A stretch of 64,000 nucleotides of DNA from Tragulus kanchil (GCA_022376925.1 JAIOJX010000028.1:72071001-72135000); one strand, 5' to 3'. Numbered from the stretch's first letter, positions 12,446-24,494 are shown. A program made the numbers and translations. Notes: generated from the letters alone by a model not told the origin.

Positions 12446-12670
12446 TCTACAGGGAATCTTTTGGTAGCACTGATGGAGTTTCAATGTCATCTTCACAAAC
12501 AGATTTGAAGATGGGAGAATATAAATACCTTTCCTTCTAAGCTGCAGTTCTCAAAGAAGACTGATATGAGATGAATAATTGTTTTTGATGTGTTTGTTTT
12601 TATACTTTAAGAGCTCTTCATGAAAATTTATATTTTATGGTATCTCTGCATCCTCTTATTGGGATTGGGT
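12446..12670 (+). promoter_or_regulatory. Putative promoter and untranslated exon 1 of the first OR gene
   Basis: An Olf/EBF-like site 'tctacaggga' (12446-12455) lies about 65 bases upstream of TATAAATA (12520-12527). About 140 bases on, a consensus splice donor 'GGGTAAGA' has its GT at 12669-12670. The same order recurs upstream of the second OR gene, and without a clear TATA upstream of the third. OR genes usually have a noncoding first exon several kb upstream of a single coding exon, so I read this as the promoter plus exon 1, with a ~5.5 kb intron to the acceptor at 18211. The first copy is at 11305-11529. Inferred from paralogy; no transcript evidence. Confidence 0.5.
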
Positions 12671-12684
12671 AAGAATGCAATGCT

Positions 12685-14103
12685 TAATTGTCATTATTCT
12701 TCCCATGAAAAGTAATAAAAAATACCATTTTAGTGCCAAGAGTTTCTTAAAAGTTGTCAAAATATCTGGAAAACATTTCATTTATCTACCAAACGGAACA
12801 GAGAGCAATCTTAAACAGTTAAATAAACATTATATTCAATCTTCTGAACTCTTTTGGATACAAGCTATATATTTGTAGAATGAAGATTTGAATTCATGCT
12901 ATTACATATTGAGCCTGTGTGTTTAACTGCTAAATTCTGCTACTTAACTAAATAGTGAGGAGGAGTCATAGACTCATAGGCTGTGGAGAAATGTTCCTCA
13001 GAAAACGCAGTGCACTAGGGATGAGAATCATAGAGCAAGCTCATAAAACGGTTTAGGCATGATCATTTAGTCATGCAGAGATGGAACTGAGACTCAAAGC
13101 TTCAGAAATTTTGTTACGTTTTTGTGAACATTTTCTTTGCCAAGAAAATGAGTTATGCAACCAATCTATTTATGAATGTCTGTGAAACGGGAATTCATTC
13201 TTGTCTTTACTGTATTGCCACAAAATTTGGAAGATTTGCCAAAAAAGAAGAATCACAGGGAGCTTTTAAGAGAAGTCTCTGCCTTTGTCTTCAACCTGGT
13301 CCTTGTTTAGACTGTACTTCTCAAGAAACAGGCAGAAAGGAGTTCACTGGATCAAACCACCCCTCACTATCATGCTCTAGGCAGAGGGTAAATGAAGAGA
13401 CTCTGCCACTATCAGTGACATGACAGCAGCATGCTCACTCAGTGCCAGCACTACCAGCCTCTTCTGTGTACCTTTTAAAGTCTAATATAAATCTCAAACA
13501 GTTCTTTTTCCTATCCCTTATTAAGTTACAGAATTGTTTTCCTCAACACTGTCTTCTGCTTTTAAGGGGAAAAAGAAATCTCTAGGTTCCTTCCTGTAGA
13601 AAATACCCCAATTTTTCTACACAAACTTACTGTTCAAATATTTACCTTCTCAGAACTGAATTTACAAACCCTATCTGCCTCAAATTTTCTACATTGTTTT
13701 TCTTTCTTTTTGAATTATAGTGTAGGAACTTTGAGAAAATGTTTCAGGCTAGCGTAGAGTTGGTAGTGAAATCCTAGGTTCTACACAATTGGTAACTAGG
13801 TTATAGAAATATAAATTTGTGCTGGAATGACTCTCATGTGACTGTGACTCTCTTTTATGTCATGAAAGTCAGGGAACTGTGCATTAAAGTCTTATATGTG
13901 TTCCCTTGCATGGTTACATACTTAGACCGGCTGTTTCTAAAAGCCTAGACCCTTCTTTAGCTAACCGAGGCAAGCAAAGGTGTGAATGTACAAAACACAT
14001 TTTATGTTCAGAAACACATACTGTTCGTTGTTGATAAAATGCATTGTGATGCTGTTGACGTAGGTGCCCTGGGGTTTGCACAGGATCTAGCCTTCTCATT
14101 TGC
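12685..14103 (+). other. Intron of first OR gene, no gene recognised
   Basis: Unique AT-rich DNA. It aligns by eye to 25630-26460 plus 28780-29010 upstream of the second OR gene (for example 'cttagaccggctgtttcta' at 13922 versus 'cttagaccagctgtttcta' at 28820). Open frames at 13124-13423 and 13914-14099 are not conserved as proteins between the paralogues, so I do not call genes. Confidence 0.5.
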
Positions 14104-14429
14104 TTCCCAGGATTATAAAGTTAACAGGTATTAATACATTTGTAATTTGAGCACTTTTCTGCCTTACCTATCTTCATGTTAACCACTGCCTAGTAATGTG
14201 TTTCAACTTTTCTTCTCATTTGATTTGGATTTAAACAAAATTTAGGTTTTTACTCTTTGAATCAAGATACTGAAAACACTGGCTAGTTTTTCCACTGTGG
14301 TGTCTTTTGTAATGTTACATTCTATCCTGACTTTGATAGTCTCATTTATAATCTCAAAAGGACAGGGAAAGAAAACCCTTATAATTATTTTGGAATTATA
14401 TGCTTCTAACATATTAAAAACATCCTTGG

Positions 14430-14690
14430 GGCTTCCCTGGTGGTCCAGTGGGTAAAGAGTCCGCCTTGCAGTGCAAGGGGCACTGGTTCCACCCCTGGCT
14501 TGGGAAGATCCCACGTGACGCAGAGCGGCTGGACCGGTGTGTCAGATTAGGAACCAGTGCTCTGGAGCGCATGCGCCCAGGGCCGGTGCTCTGCAACGAG
14601 AGAGGCCACTGCAACAAGAGAGGCCACTGCAACTGGAGGCCTACACAGGCCAAAGAACAAAGATGGATGAAAATTAAAAAAAAAAAAAAA
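14430..14690 (+). mobile_element. CHR-like tRNA-derived SINE
   Basis: Begins 'gggcttccctggtggtcc', carries B-box-like 'ggttccacccctgg', a variable middle, a characteristic 3' motif 'aaagatggatgaaaat' and an A-tail. This 3' end differs from Bov-A/Bov-tA. The 28-residue repeat-like protein in one frame ('NERGHCNKRGHCN') comes from an internal 18-bp duplication. Duplicated at 15500-15760. Confidence 0.8.
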
Positions 14691-15499
14691 TCCTATCAAC
14701 TTCAAAATTGTCTACGTTGGCATGTAGAGTCCTAGCTCTTAGATTCTTCCCAAATCTGCAGATAAGCTGGCTAATACCTGTTTTTTCCTCTCTTCTTAAA
14801 GGAAGGATTGTTTTAGCATTATTGATAAAAAAAAAAGAGTTAAACTTTCTGTGAGTGACTAAGGTAAGGAATGCCAGTGTTCTTATATAAGTGTTTGATG
14901 AGTGAATGAATGATTATGCTCTCATAGGAGAATTTATTGAATAAAATTTAAAAGAATCTATTTGAAATTTGGTATTATTTTGAGGAATGTATAACCAATA
15001 GAGTCTATTAGAAATTTGGGGTAATTTTTTATGAATACACAATCAAACAACATGATGATAATGGATAAGACACGGCAAAAATGAAATTTTAACTTACTAT
15101 CTTACTCATTTACTCATGTCTCAGTAGGAAACATATCAGTAGTAAGGTATCACTTTTTTTTGACTAAAGTTAATTCCCAGGATTATAAAGTTAACAGGTA
15201 TTAATACATTTGTAATTTGAGCACTTTTCTGCCTTACCTATCTTCATGTTAACCACTGCCTAGTAATGTGTTTCAACTTTTCTTCTCATTTGATTTGGAT
15301 TTAAACAAAATTTAGGTTTTTACTCTTTGAATCAAGATACTGAAAACACTGGCTAGTTTTTCCACTGTGGTGTCTTTTGTAATGTTACATTCTATCCTGA
15401 CTTTGATAGTCTCATTTATAATCTCAAAAGGACAGGGAAAGAAAACCCTTATAATTATTTTGGAATTATATGCTTCTAACATATTAAAAACATCCTTGG

Positions 15500-15760
15500 G
15501 GCTTCCCTGGTGGTCCAGTGGGTAAAGAGTCCGCCTTGCAGTGCAAGGGGCACTGGTTCCACCCCTGGCTTGGGAAGATCCCACGTGACGCAGAGCGGCT
15601 GGACCGGTGTGTCAGATTAGGAACCAGTGCTCTGGAGCGCATGCGCCCAGGGCCGGTGCTCTGCAACGAGAGAGGCCACTGCAACAAGAGAGGCCACTGC
15701 AACTGGAGGCCTACACAGGCCAAAGAACAAAGATGGATGAAAATTAAAAAAAAAAAAAAA
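15500..15760 (+). mobile_element. CHR-like SINE (second copy)
   Basis: Same element and same internal duplication as at 14430-14690, offset 1070. It is a by-product of duplication 6. Confidence 0.8.
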
Positions 15761-16319
15761 TCCTATCAACTTCAAAATTGTCTACGTTGGCATGTAGAGT
15801 CCTAGCTCTTAGATTCTTCCCAAATCTGCAGATAAGCTGGCTAATACCTGTTTTTTCCTCTCTTCTTAAAGGAAGGATTGTTTTAGCATTATTGGTAAAA
15901 AAAAAAAAAAAAGTTAAACTTTCTGTGAGTGACTAAGGTAAGGAATGCCAGTGTTCTTATATAAGTGTTTGATGAGTGAATGAATGATTATGCTCTCATA
16001 GGAGAATTTATTGAATAAAATTTAAAAGAATCTATTTGAAATTTGGTATTATTTTGAGGAATGTATAACCAATAGAGTCTATTAGAAATTTGGGGTAATT
16101 TTTTATGAATACACAATCAAACAACATGATGATAATGGATAAGACACGGCAAAAATGAAATTTTAACTTACTATCTTACTCATTTACTCATGTCTCAGTA
16201 GGAAACATATCAGTAGTAAAAAGGTATCACTTATTTTATTTTATCTTTTTAATTATAAATAAAGTACAAAAGAGCTCAGCAGCCGCCTGTGCAGGTGAGT
16301 ATGTCACACATGCATTTTC

Positions 16320-16592
16320 TTTTTTCTTCAAATTTTGGCCTCTTTTATTGGTCTTTTAACTATTAATTTTCATCCATCTTTATTCCTCGGCCTGTGTGGG
16401 CCTCCCACTGCAGTGGCTTCTCCCGCTACAGAGCACCGTCTCTGGGCGCATGCGCTGCAGAGCGCCAGCTCGTAGTTGGACACACCGGTCCAGCCGCTGC
16501 GCGGCACGTGGGAGCTTCCCCGGCCAGGTATCGAACTGGTGCCCCTTGCACTGCAAGGTGAACTCTCTACCCACTGACCACCAGGGAAGCCC
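16320..16592 (-). mobile_element. CHR-like tRNA-derived SINE, antisense
   Basis: Mirror image of the 14430 family: starts with 'ttttcatccatctttattcc' and ends 'gaccaccagggaagcccc'. It lies ~0.55 kb upstream of the first OR splice acceptor. The interval 16593-16797 is unrecognised. Confidence 0.8.
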
Positions 16593-17156
16593 CTATCGCT
16601 CATTTTTGTTTCAATAGAAAAATTACAAGTGAATTCTTAATAAACGGTGAAAACACTTTTTTTTTGAACACACTCTTAAACCTGAATAGGTCTCCCTTAT
16701 TGAATAAAACGTACTTTTTATTCTTAATTTTGGACAACATTGTACTGTTAATACATTCAGTTTTGAGGTATTAATGAGTGAAAGTTATGGGCTAAGTCAA
16801 GTGGTGTCCACAGCCTCCTCCATAATTGCATCTATTTAAAAATCTTTAAAAAACTCCTTCAAAATTCTTCTTAATATACTTTATATTATCTTATATAAAA
16901 TATAATTTAAGTATATTGTAATATAATTTATATTATAAAGTATATTACATTTTTATAATTTACACAAACTCTTTATAATATACTTAACTCTTTCAAGTGT
17001 GCTTTTAAAAAGAGACCCTAGAGTTTCGTATTTGTTCAGTAAGGGGCATCTGAAATGCAGAAATACGACACTGCAGTTCAACGTAAGTTTTCATAAACCT
17101 TGACTAATATTTTTCATTTCAACTCTCCATTGCAGTGATCAGCTGAAGTGCCTGTG

Positions 17157-17951
17157 ATGGAGGCAAACAGGACGCTGGTGACAGAGTTTGTTCTCACAGG
17201 ACTCACAGATCTCCCAGGGCTGCAGGTGCCCCTGTTCCTGGTGTTCCTGGCCATCTACCTCACCACCATGGTGGGCAACCTTGGACTGATCTTTCTCATC
17301 TGGAAGGACCCCCATCTTCACATCCCCATGTACTTATTCCTGGGCAGTTTAGCCTTTGCAGATGCTTGCTCTTCATCCTCTGTGATCCCCAAGATGCTTG
17401 TCAACACCTTAGACAAGAGTCAAATGATATCGCTCTTTGAGTGCATGGCCCAATACTATTTTTTTGGTTCTAGTGCCACCACAGAATGTTTCCTTCTGGT
17501 GGTGATGGCCTATGACCGCTATGTGGCCGTATGCAACCCTTTGCTTTACCCAGTGATGATGTCCAACAGAGTCTGCACGTGGTTGATAAGTGGGTCATAT
17601 GTACTTGGCTTTCTGCACCCGATAATACATGTAGGATTGTTATTTCGATTAACTTTCTGCAGGTCCAATATAATACATCATTTCTACTGTGAAATCTTGC
17701 CACTTTTTACAATTTCTTGCACTGATTCAGCAATTAATGCATTAGTGGTTTTTACTTTTGCTGTTTTTATACAGGCTTTTAGTTTTATTACCATCATGGT
17801 CTCTTACTTCTGTGTCCTCTTTGCCATTCTGAAAAAGAAGTCTGAAACGGGCAGGGGCAAAGCCTTCTCCACGTCAAGTGGTGTCCACAGCCTCCTCCAT
17901 AATTGCATCTATTTAAAAATCTTTAAAAAACTCCTTCAAAATTCTTCTTAA
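17157..17951 (+). pseudogene. OR5AC: Truncated, chimeric olfactory receptor (partial copy of the 18234 gene)
   Basis: Identical to the 18234-19154 receptor from the ATG through Thr239, just before the conserved Cys of the TM6 'KAFSTC' motif. The sequence then switches to upstream intron DNA and adds 25 unrelated residues before a stop at 17949-17951. TM6 in part, extracellular loop 3, TM7 and the 'NPFIYSLRN' motif are missing, so it could not make a functional receptor. Its splice acceptor (AG at 17134-17135) and start context match the full copy. Because the break coincides with a ~1.08-kb direct duplication like 19 others here, the simplest reading is that this locus does not exist separately in the genome. 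Confidence 0.85.
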
Positions 17952-18210
17952 TATACTTTATATTATCTTATATAAAATATAATTTAAGTATATTGTAATA
18001 TAATTTATATTATAAAGTATATTACATTTTTATAATTTACACAAACTCTTTATAATATACTTAACTCTTTCAAGTGTGCTTTTAAAAAGAGACCCTAGAG
18101 TTTCGTATTTGTTCAGTAAGGGGCATCTGAAATGCAGAAATACGACACTGCAGTTCAACGTAAGTTTTCATAAACCTTGACTAATATTTTTCATTTCAAC
18201 TCTCCATTGC

Positions 18211-18212
18211 AG
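18211..18212 (+). promoter_or_regulatory. Splice acceptor of first OR coding exon
   Basis: Polypyrimidine-rich 'ttttcatttcaactctccat' followed by 'tgcag' ends at 18212, 21 bases before the ATG. The same arrangement occurs at 35804-35805 and, less similar, at 45160-45161. It supports a spliced upstream noncoding exon. Confidence 0.6.
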
Positions 18213-18233
18213 TGATCAGCTGAAGTGCCTGTG

Positions 18234-19154
18234 ATGGAGGCAAACAGGACGCTGGTGACAGAGTTTGTTCTCACAGGACTCACAGATCTCCCAGGGCTGC
18301 AGGTGCCCCTGTTCCTGGTGTTCCTGGCCATCTACCTCACCACCATGGTGGGCAACCTTGGACTGATCTTTCTCATCTGGAAGGACCCCCATCTTCACAT
18401 CCCCATGTACTTATTCCTGGGCAGTTTAGCCTTTGCAGATGCTTGCTCTTCATCCTCTGTGATCCCCAAGATGCTTGTCAACACCTTAGACAAGAGTCAA
18501 ATGATATCGCTCTTTGAGTGCATGGCCCAATACTATTTTTTTGGTTCTAGTGCCACCACAGAATGTTTCCTTCTGGTGGTGATGGCCTATGACCGCTATG
18601 TGGCCGTATGCAACCCTTTGCTTTACCCAGTGATGATGTCCAACAGAGTCTGCACGTGGTTGATAAGTGGGTCATATGTACTTGGCTTTCTGCACCCGAT
18701 AATACATGTAGGATTGTTATTTCGATTAACTTTCTGCAGGTCCAATATAATACATCATTTCTACTGTGAAATCTTGCCACTTTTTACAATTTCTTGCACT
18801 GATTCAGCAATTAATGCATTAGTGGTTTTTACTTTTGCTGTTTTTATACAGGCTTTTAGTTTTATTACCATCATGGTCTCTTACTTCTGTGTCCTCTTTG
18901 CCATTCTGAAAAAGAAGTCTGAAACGGGCAGGGGCAAAGCCTTCTCCACGTGCGGTGCCCACCTGCTCTCTGTTTCCTTGTTCTATGGCACTCTTTTCTT
19001 CATGTATGTGCGTCCTGGGTCTGGCCCGGATCAATATCAGGATAAGATGTATTCACTGTTCTACACGATTATAATTCCCCTATTAAACCCCTTTATTTAT
19101 AGCCTAAGAAACAAGGAAGTTTCAGGTGCACTAAGAAAAATAATATGGAAATAA
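18234..19154 (+). CDS. OR5AC: Olfactory receptor, family 5 (OR5AC2-like), intact
   Basis: A 306-residue class II olfactory receptor: a seven-transmembrane G-protein-coupled receptor for odorants in the cilia of olfactory neurons. Visible hallmarks: N-glycosylation site NRT at 5-7; TM1 Gly-Asn at 40-41; '[10 protein letters not shown]' at 54-63; Cys96, with loop-2 cysteines 168, 178 and 188; '[12 protein letters not shown]' with DRY at 120-122; 'KAFSTC' at 235-240; 'NPFIYSLRN' at 285-293. Length is typical. I use the ATG at 18234; the frame extends upstream only through GTG codons after the splice acceptor. Overall wording, including '[10 protein letters not shown]' and '[15 protein letters not shown]', is closest in my memory to human OR5AC2; exact orthology is untested. 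A truncated copy lies immediately upstream. Confidence 0.92.
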   Translation: MEANRTLVTEFVLTGLTDLPGLQVPLFLVFLAIYLTTMVGNLGLIFLIWKDPHLHIPMYLFLGSLAFADACSSSSVIPKMLVNTLDKSQMISLFECMAQYYFFGSSATTECFLLVVMAYDRYVAVCNPLLYPVMMSNRVCTWLISGSYVLGFLHPIIHVGLLFRLTFCRSNIIHHFYCEILPLFTISCTDSAINALVVFTFAVFIQAFSFITIMVSYFCVLFAILKKKSETGRGKAFSTCGAHLLSVSLFYGTLFFMYVRPGSGPDQYQDKMYSLFYTIIIPLLNPFIYSLRNKEVSGALRKIIWK

Positions 19155-20355
19155 TGTTTATCAGGAAAACTTTCATAGTTCTTCCTTTTTACTCCCCATT
19201 TACATGAAGTATAAGTGAACCTGGGTTTTGCACATAGGGCCCAGGTAGGTAGTTTTAAATCAATTAATAATAATATTTAGACTAGATACGCTTCTGTTGG
19301 TTATAAGTGGATCTAGTCCTCAAAATGATTGATGAACAGGGTAAGATATCACTCACTTGTTGTTGGTTTAAACCCATTCTTATGAATTAAAGTGAAATCC
19401 CTGAATTAATAATCTTGAAATATATATAAGCTCTTCTATTTCCAGATACATGTTTTAAAATTCTATGAATCTATATTCTTTTAAAGGAAGACTCAAGTCC
19501 ATGTGAAATTTCTATTTAAAAAGGATTCATGCCCTCCAAAATAATTCTTGAGCACATAATTTTTGAAGACCTTGCCTTCATTTAACATTTATAATGAAAC
19601 TTGAGGCATTTTCATGAACATTTCTAAGAGTTTTAATAGTAACTTTACATATTAGATTTGTATTGCATTCATAAAAAGGTATAAAAATTAACACATACTT
19701 AAAATAATTAATTTTCCTGTAATATAATGAAAAGTTCTAAGCCTTTACAAACTTCTCCCCCTTAATTTATTAAGTAATCTTACTGAGCTCCCTTTCCTGA
19801 CACACACAATAATTAATAATTAAACATATATATATATATTTTTTTTTTCCCCAGGATTTAGCAGCTACCTGAATAGCAGATGTGTTTGATCAAGTCATAA
19901 CAACATAACTTAAGTGGATATTTCCTTACAAAAGCTATGCATGTTTTCCTTCTGGCTCTTTTGCTCTTTGCCTCCTGACTTTATAATATTTGGCCTTATG
20001 AATATCCTACTGAAAAATAAAGGAAAAAATATCTCTATGTACTGACACCTCCTGATCCATAGCCTATTAACTGGTTTGCAGAAATAAACAATTTGTGAGT
20101 CAGATAGCCCCCAAGGCCCAGGTGGGCAGAGTGCCTCCAGCACAGTGTGTTTAGGATTAGTCTTCTCTGACGCTGGATCCTGTGATGGGTCTGAGGCCTG
20201 CCTCTGCTGTGAGGAGGCATTCTAAGCAGGTTGCTCCCTGTGGATGCAGCTCTGTGGGAGTTCCTGTCTCTTCACAGTCAAAGCCAGTGGCAAAGCTTTC
20301 TTTTTTTATGTTCCACACAGATGGTTTAGGCTTTCCCATTATGCAACTGCTCTAT
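19155..20355 (+). other. 3' flank of first OR gene, no gene recognised
   Basis: AT-rich 3' untranslated/intergenic DNA. It aligns in patches with the flank of the second receptor up to about 19955/37580 ('ctccaaaataattcttg' at 19532 and 37109). Includes a short (TA)n-poly(T) tract at 19826-19851. From about 20040 to 20340 the GC content rises; I see open frames but no recognisable protein or element. Confidence 0.5.
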
Positions 20356-22665
20356 GTCAATAGACAGTCATTCTCCCTTTCCTTTATATCTTTATCATTT
20401 CAGGCAATGTGGTGCCTGAGTCCATGCATTTTTTTTTCTTTTCAAACAGTTTATTTGTTGTTTAGGTTACAAGTGACTGAGTTCATGCTTTTAATCACAG
20501 GCCCTGTGTAATTTCTGTATTACTATGATGTCCTATATAAGGGGGAAGAAAATACCAGATGGGAGAGGAAAAAGAATAGCCAAATGTGACTATGGACACG
20601 TAAGTGTGTGTATAAAAGGAAAATAGGAGACTAGAAAGATGATGCTGATGGCTGAAGAGACACAGGAGGGACATGGGGCTGGCCAAACCCTCAACTGTTT
20701 TTTTTTTTTTTTTCATGCAGCCCTTGTCCTGGGACAAAGAGAGGGAAAGTGAGCCTTTGGACATGCTTCCTAATTTCAGCTTTGAAAGTTTAGGTCACTG
20801 TGCTAAGTTTTCCATAGGATCCTGTGAGCTCTTTGCAGAAGCCTATTTTTGATGGTTTTCTGTTCCATGTGAAAAAATGGTGAATTCTTTACCACTAAGG
20901 CACCAGGTAAGCCCAGGAACCACCTAATGTGCTTTAAAAATATTCTGTGACACAATCTCAGATCAGCGGAATCAGGCTCTCTAGACGTGTGACCCACATT
21001 TGGTGTATCTTTAACAGTCTATGTGATTTCAACATACAACCTTGTTTGGAGGTTCCTGGCTAAGAGGAATGTAAAATCTTCAGTTGGTTCTTCACTCCTC
21101 TATTGTTTTTGCAAGTCCAACACAAGCATATTTATGATGGACCTGGAGTTTGCACTCCTGAGAACATTGTAGATGACACTAATTTCTTTTCAAATTGCCA
21201 TCACATAATCAGTGTGGGGACACAGGCCATGTAGATCCACACAACTCACAAAAAGCTAACTGCAATTATTCTCTAAGAAACTATTTTCTTGACTTATTAG
21301 AGTCTCATATTTAGGCAGGTATTTAATTTTAGTTGGATAGTTCTCCATCTTCTGTCCATATTATAGGGTGTTAAAATCAATCCACTGAATATCAATTGAT
21401 CTACAAGGTATTTATATAGCTGGAGTGTATAGTCTATACATAATATTTAATTTGGTCACTTAAGCAGAAGAGGAGCCAATAATGTAGAAAATTTTCACTT
21501 GAGTTTGTCATTGTCAATAGACAGTCATTCTCCTTTCCTTTATATTTACAGGCAATGTGGTGCCTGAGTCCAGGCATTTTTTGTTCTTTTCAAACAGTTT
21601 ATTTGTTGTTTAGGTTACAAGTGACTGAGTTCATGCTTTTAATCACAGGCCCTGTGTAATTTCTGTATTACTATGATGTCCTATATAAGGGGGAAGAAAA
21701 TACCAGATGGGAGAGGAAAAAGAATAGCCAAATGTGACTATGGACACGTAAGTGTGTGTATAAAAGGAAAATAGGAGACTAGAAAGATGATGCTGATGGC
21801 TGAAGAGACACAGGAGGGACATGGGGCTGGCCAAACCCTCAACTGTTTTTTTTTTTTTTTTCATGCAGCCCTTGTCCTGGGACAAAGAGAGGGAAAGTGA
21901 GCCTTTGGACATGCTTCCTAATTTCAGCTTTGAAAGTTTAGGTCACTGTGCTAAGTTTTCCATAGGATCCTGTGAGCTCTTTGCAGAAACCTATTTTTGA
22001 TGGTTTTCTGTTCCATGTGAAAAAATGGTGAATTCTTTACCACTAAGGCACCAGGTAAGCCCAGGAACCACCTAATGTGCTTTAAAAATATTCTGTGACA
22101 CAATCTCAGATCAGCGGAATCAGGCTCTCTAGACGTGTGACCCACATTTGGTGTATCTTTAACAGTCTATGTGATTTCAACATACAACCTTGTTTGGAGG
22201 TTCCTGGCTAAGAGGAATGTAAAATCTTCAGTTGGTTCTTCACTCCTCTATTGTTTTTGCAAGTCCAACACAAGCATATTTATGATGGACCTGGAGTTTG
22301 CACTCCTGAGAACATTGTAGATGACACTAATTTCTTTTCAAATTGCCATCACATAATCAGTGTGGGGACACAGGCCATGTAGATCCACACAACTCACAAA
22401 AAGCTAACTGCAATTATTCTCTAAGAAACTATTTTCTTGACTTATTAGAGTCTCATATTTAGGCAGGTATTTAATTTTAGTTGGATAGTTCTCCATCTTC
22501 TGTCCATATTATAGGGTGTTAAAATCAATCCACTGAATATCAATTGATCTACAAGGTATTTATATAGCTGGAGTGTATAGTCTATACATAATATTTAATT
22601 TGGTCACTTAAGCAGAAGAGGAGCCAATAATGTAGAAAATTTTCACTTGAGTTTGTCATTGTCAA
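20356..22665 (+). repeat. Direct tandem duplication 8 (20356-21517 / 21513-22665)
   Basis: Offset 1157 at the start, settling at 1148. The copies share 5 bases ('gtcaa') at the join. The first 70 bases of copy 2 have several indels against copy 1, while the following kb is almost identical. Confidence 0.92.
20516..21500. other. Unrecognised intergenic DNA with a SINE remnant
   Basis: No gene seen. A T-tract at 20699-20713 and an old Bov-A tail ('attctttaccactaaggcac', 20884-20903, antisense) are the only recognisable pieces. Frames such as 20495-20764 (minus) contain the poly-T tract and are not credible proteins. The whole stretch is repeated at 21660-22660. Confidence 0.45.
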
Positions 22666-22914
22666 ACTTAGATGGGCATGAGACCACAAGTGTTGGATTT
22701 GGCAGGTCATTGCTTGGCTTGAGGTTTTTCACTAGTCAGAAGCATTTCAAGTGATTCTGGTACATCTGTGGCCATTGGATCACATTTTGAGAGCCAAGCC
22801 ACTAATACAGCTCAAGCATCCTTCTGAGTTCTTCCTCATAAGAAAGCCTATGTCTGAATGTATGCATCACCTCAGCATTCATATATTGAAATACCAAGCC
22901 CCAAAGATGATGGC

Positions 22915-23095
22915 TTCCCTGGTGGCTCAGATGGTAAAGAATCTGCCTGCAATGCAGGAGACCTGGGTTCAATACCTGGGTTGGGAAGATCTCCAGGGTC
23001 TCACTCCAATATTCTTGCCTGGAGAATTCCATGGATAGAGGAGCCTGGCAGGCTCCTGGCCATATGGTCACAAAGAGCCAGACACAATTGAGTGA
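22915..23095 (+). mobile_element. Bov-tA/Bov-A SINE
   Basis: Clear sense-strand tRNA-derived SINE: 'gcttccctggtggctcagat', 'aatctgcctgcaatgcagga', ending 'gagccagacacaattgagtg'. The identical copy at 24007-24187 belongs to duplication 9. Confidence 0.92.
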
Positions 23096-23289
23096 TATTT
23101 GCTACTCACTCACTAAAGATGATGGTATTAAGAGGTAGTGCTTTAGGGAGTTGCTTAATCCATGTGGTAGAACCGCATGAATGGGATGAGTGGAGTCTCA
23201 TGTGGTGGAGTCTCACGAATGGTATGAGAGTCTTACAGAAGGGGTTTCAGAGAGATCCCTAGCTTTATTCTCCATGTGAGGACTCAGTG

Positions 23290-23365
23290 AGAGGGTGTAG
23301 GGTATGAACGCCCTCTATATGAACACCCTACAATGTGTAGGGTGTAGGTTATGAGGGTGTAGGGA
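23290..23365 (+). repeat. Short GGGTGTAGG repeats with a perfect hairpin
   Basis: The word 'gggtgtagg' occurs several times within 75 bases. At 23323-23345 'acaccctaca' and 'tgtagggtgt' form a perfect 10-bp inverted repeat around a 3-base loop. The second copy of the hairpin is at 24415-24437. No function is implied by the context. Confidence 0.55.
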
Positions 23366-24006
23366 AAGGTCTTCACCAGAATTTGGTCATTCTGGCACCC
23401 TGATTTGGACTTAGAAATAAACATATCTAAGGAGACAAAAGACCTGTATGCAAAACTATAAGACACTGATGAAAGAAATCAAAGATGGCACAGAGAGATA
23501 TACCATGCTCTTGGATCGGAAGCAAATTTAAATCCACTGATATCATATGATGCTACAGGTATTTAATTTTAGTTGGATAGTTCTCCATCTTCTGTCCATA
23601 TTATAGGGTGTTAAAATCAATCCACTGAATATCAATTGATCTACAAGGTATTTATATAGCTGGAGTGTATAGTCTATACATAATATTTAATTTGGTCACT
23701 TAAGCAGAAGAGGAGCCAATAATGTAGAAAATTTTCACTTGAGTTTGTCATTGTCAAACTTAGATGGGCATGAGACCACAAGTGTTGGATTTGGCAGGTC
23801 ATTGCTTGGCTTGAGGTTTTTCACTAGTCAGAAGCATTTCAAGTGATTCTGGTACATCTGTGGCCATTGGATCACATTTTGAGAGCCAAGCCACTAATAC
23901 AGCTCAAGCATCCTTCTGAGTTCTTCCTCATAAGAAAGCCTATGTCTGAATGTATGCATCACCTCAGCATTCATATATTGAAATACCAAGCCCCAAAGAT
24001 GATGGC

Positions 24007-24187
24007 TTCCCTGGTGGCTCAGATGGTAAAGAATCTGCCTGCAATGCAGGAGACCTGGGTTCAATACCTGGGTTGGGAAGATCTCCAGGGTCTCACTCCA
24101 ATATTCTTGCCTGGAGAATTCCATGGATAGAGGAGCCTGGCAGGCTCCTGGCCATATGGTCACAAAGAGCCAGACACAATTGAGTGA
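24007..24187 (+). mobile_element. Bov-tA/Bov-A SINE (second copy)
   Basis: Identical in layout to 22915-23095 at offset 1092; a duplicate rather than a new insertion. Confidence 0.9.
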
Positions 24188-24494
24188 TATTTGCTACTCA
24201 CTCACTAAAGATGATGGTATTAAGAGGTAGTGCTTTAGGGAGTTGCTTAATCCATGTGGTAGAACCGCATGAATGGGATGAGTGGAGTCTCATGTGGTGG
24301 AGTCTCACGAATGGTATGAGAGTCTTACAGAAGGGGTTTCAGAGAGATCCCTAGCTTTATTCTCCATGTGAGGACTCAGTGAGAGGGTGTAGGGTATGAA
24401 CGCCCTCTATATGAACACCCTACAATGTGTAGGGTGTAGGTTATGAGGGTGTAGGGAAAGGTCTTCACCAGAATTTGGTCATTCTGGCACCCTG

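Larger units (their letters stand above)
10402..12684 (+). repeat. Direct tandem duplication 5 (10402-11542 / 11546-12684)
   Basis: Offset 1144 at the start, 1141 after homopolymer deletions. Copy 1 breaks just after the putative exon-1 splice donor of the first receptor ('gcaatgc' at 11542) and returns to 10402. The promoter/exon-1 block is therefore present twice. Confidence 0.92.
14104..16243 (+). repeat. Direct tandem duplication 6 (14104-15173 / 15174-16243)
   Basis: Offset 1070, restarting at 'ttcccaggattataaag'. The last ~20 bases of copy 1 (poly-T then 'gactaaagttaa') differ from the matching part of copy 2, again placing divergence at the join. An A-tract near 14830/15900 differs in length. 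Confidence 0.92.
16797..18950 (+). repeat. Direct tandem duplication 7 (16797-17874 / 17874-18950), splits an OR gene
   Basis: Offset 1077. Copy 1 stops inside the receptor coding region after 'ccttctccacgt' and resumes at the upstream sequence 'caagtggtgtccacag'. This yields a truncated receptor followed by a complete one. An AT-rich tract ('tatattatcttatataaaat') at 16875-16990 appears again at 17952-18067. Confidence 0.95.

Noticed and set aside
13124..13423. 99-codon frame as a small exon upstream of the first OR
   Set aside because: The paralogous frame at 26080-26358 is not conserved as protein, and OR genes have noncoding upstream exons.
18225..18233. GTG at 18225 (and 17148, 35818, 45161) as the OR start codon
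   Set aside because: Mammalian ORs start at ATG. The GTG codons lie in or next to the splice-acceptor region; the ATGs at 18234, 17157, 35827 and 45179 give standard N-termini.
20182..20511. 109-codon frame as a possible gene
   Set aside because: Starts in unrecognised DNA, ends in T-rich sequence with a Phe/Ser-rich tail, and has no recognisable domain.
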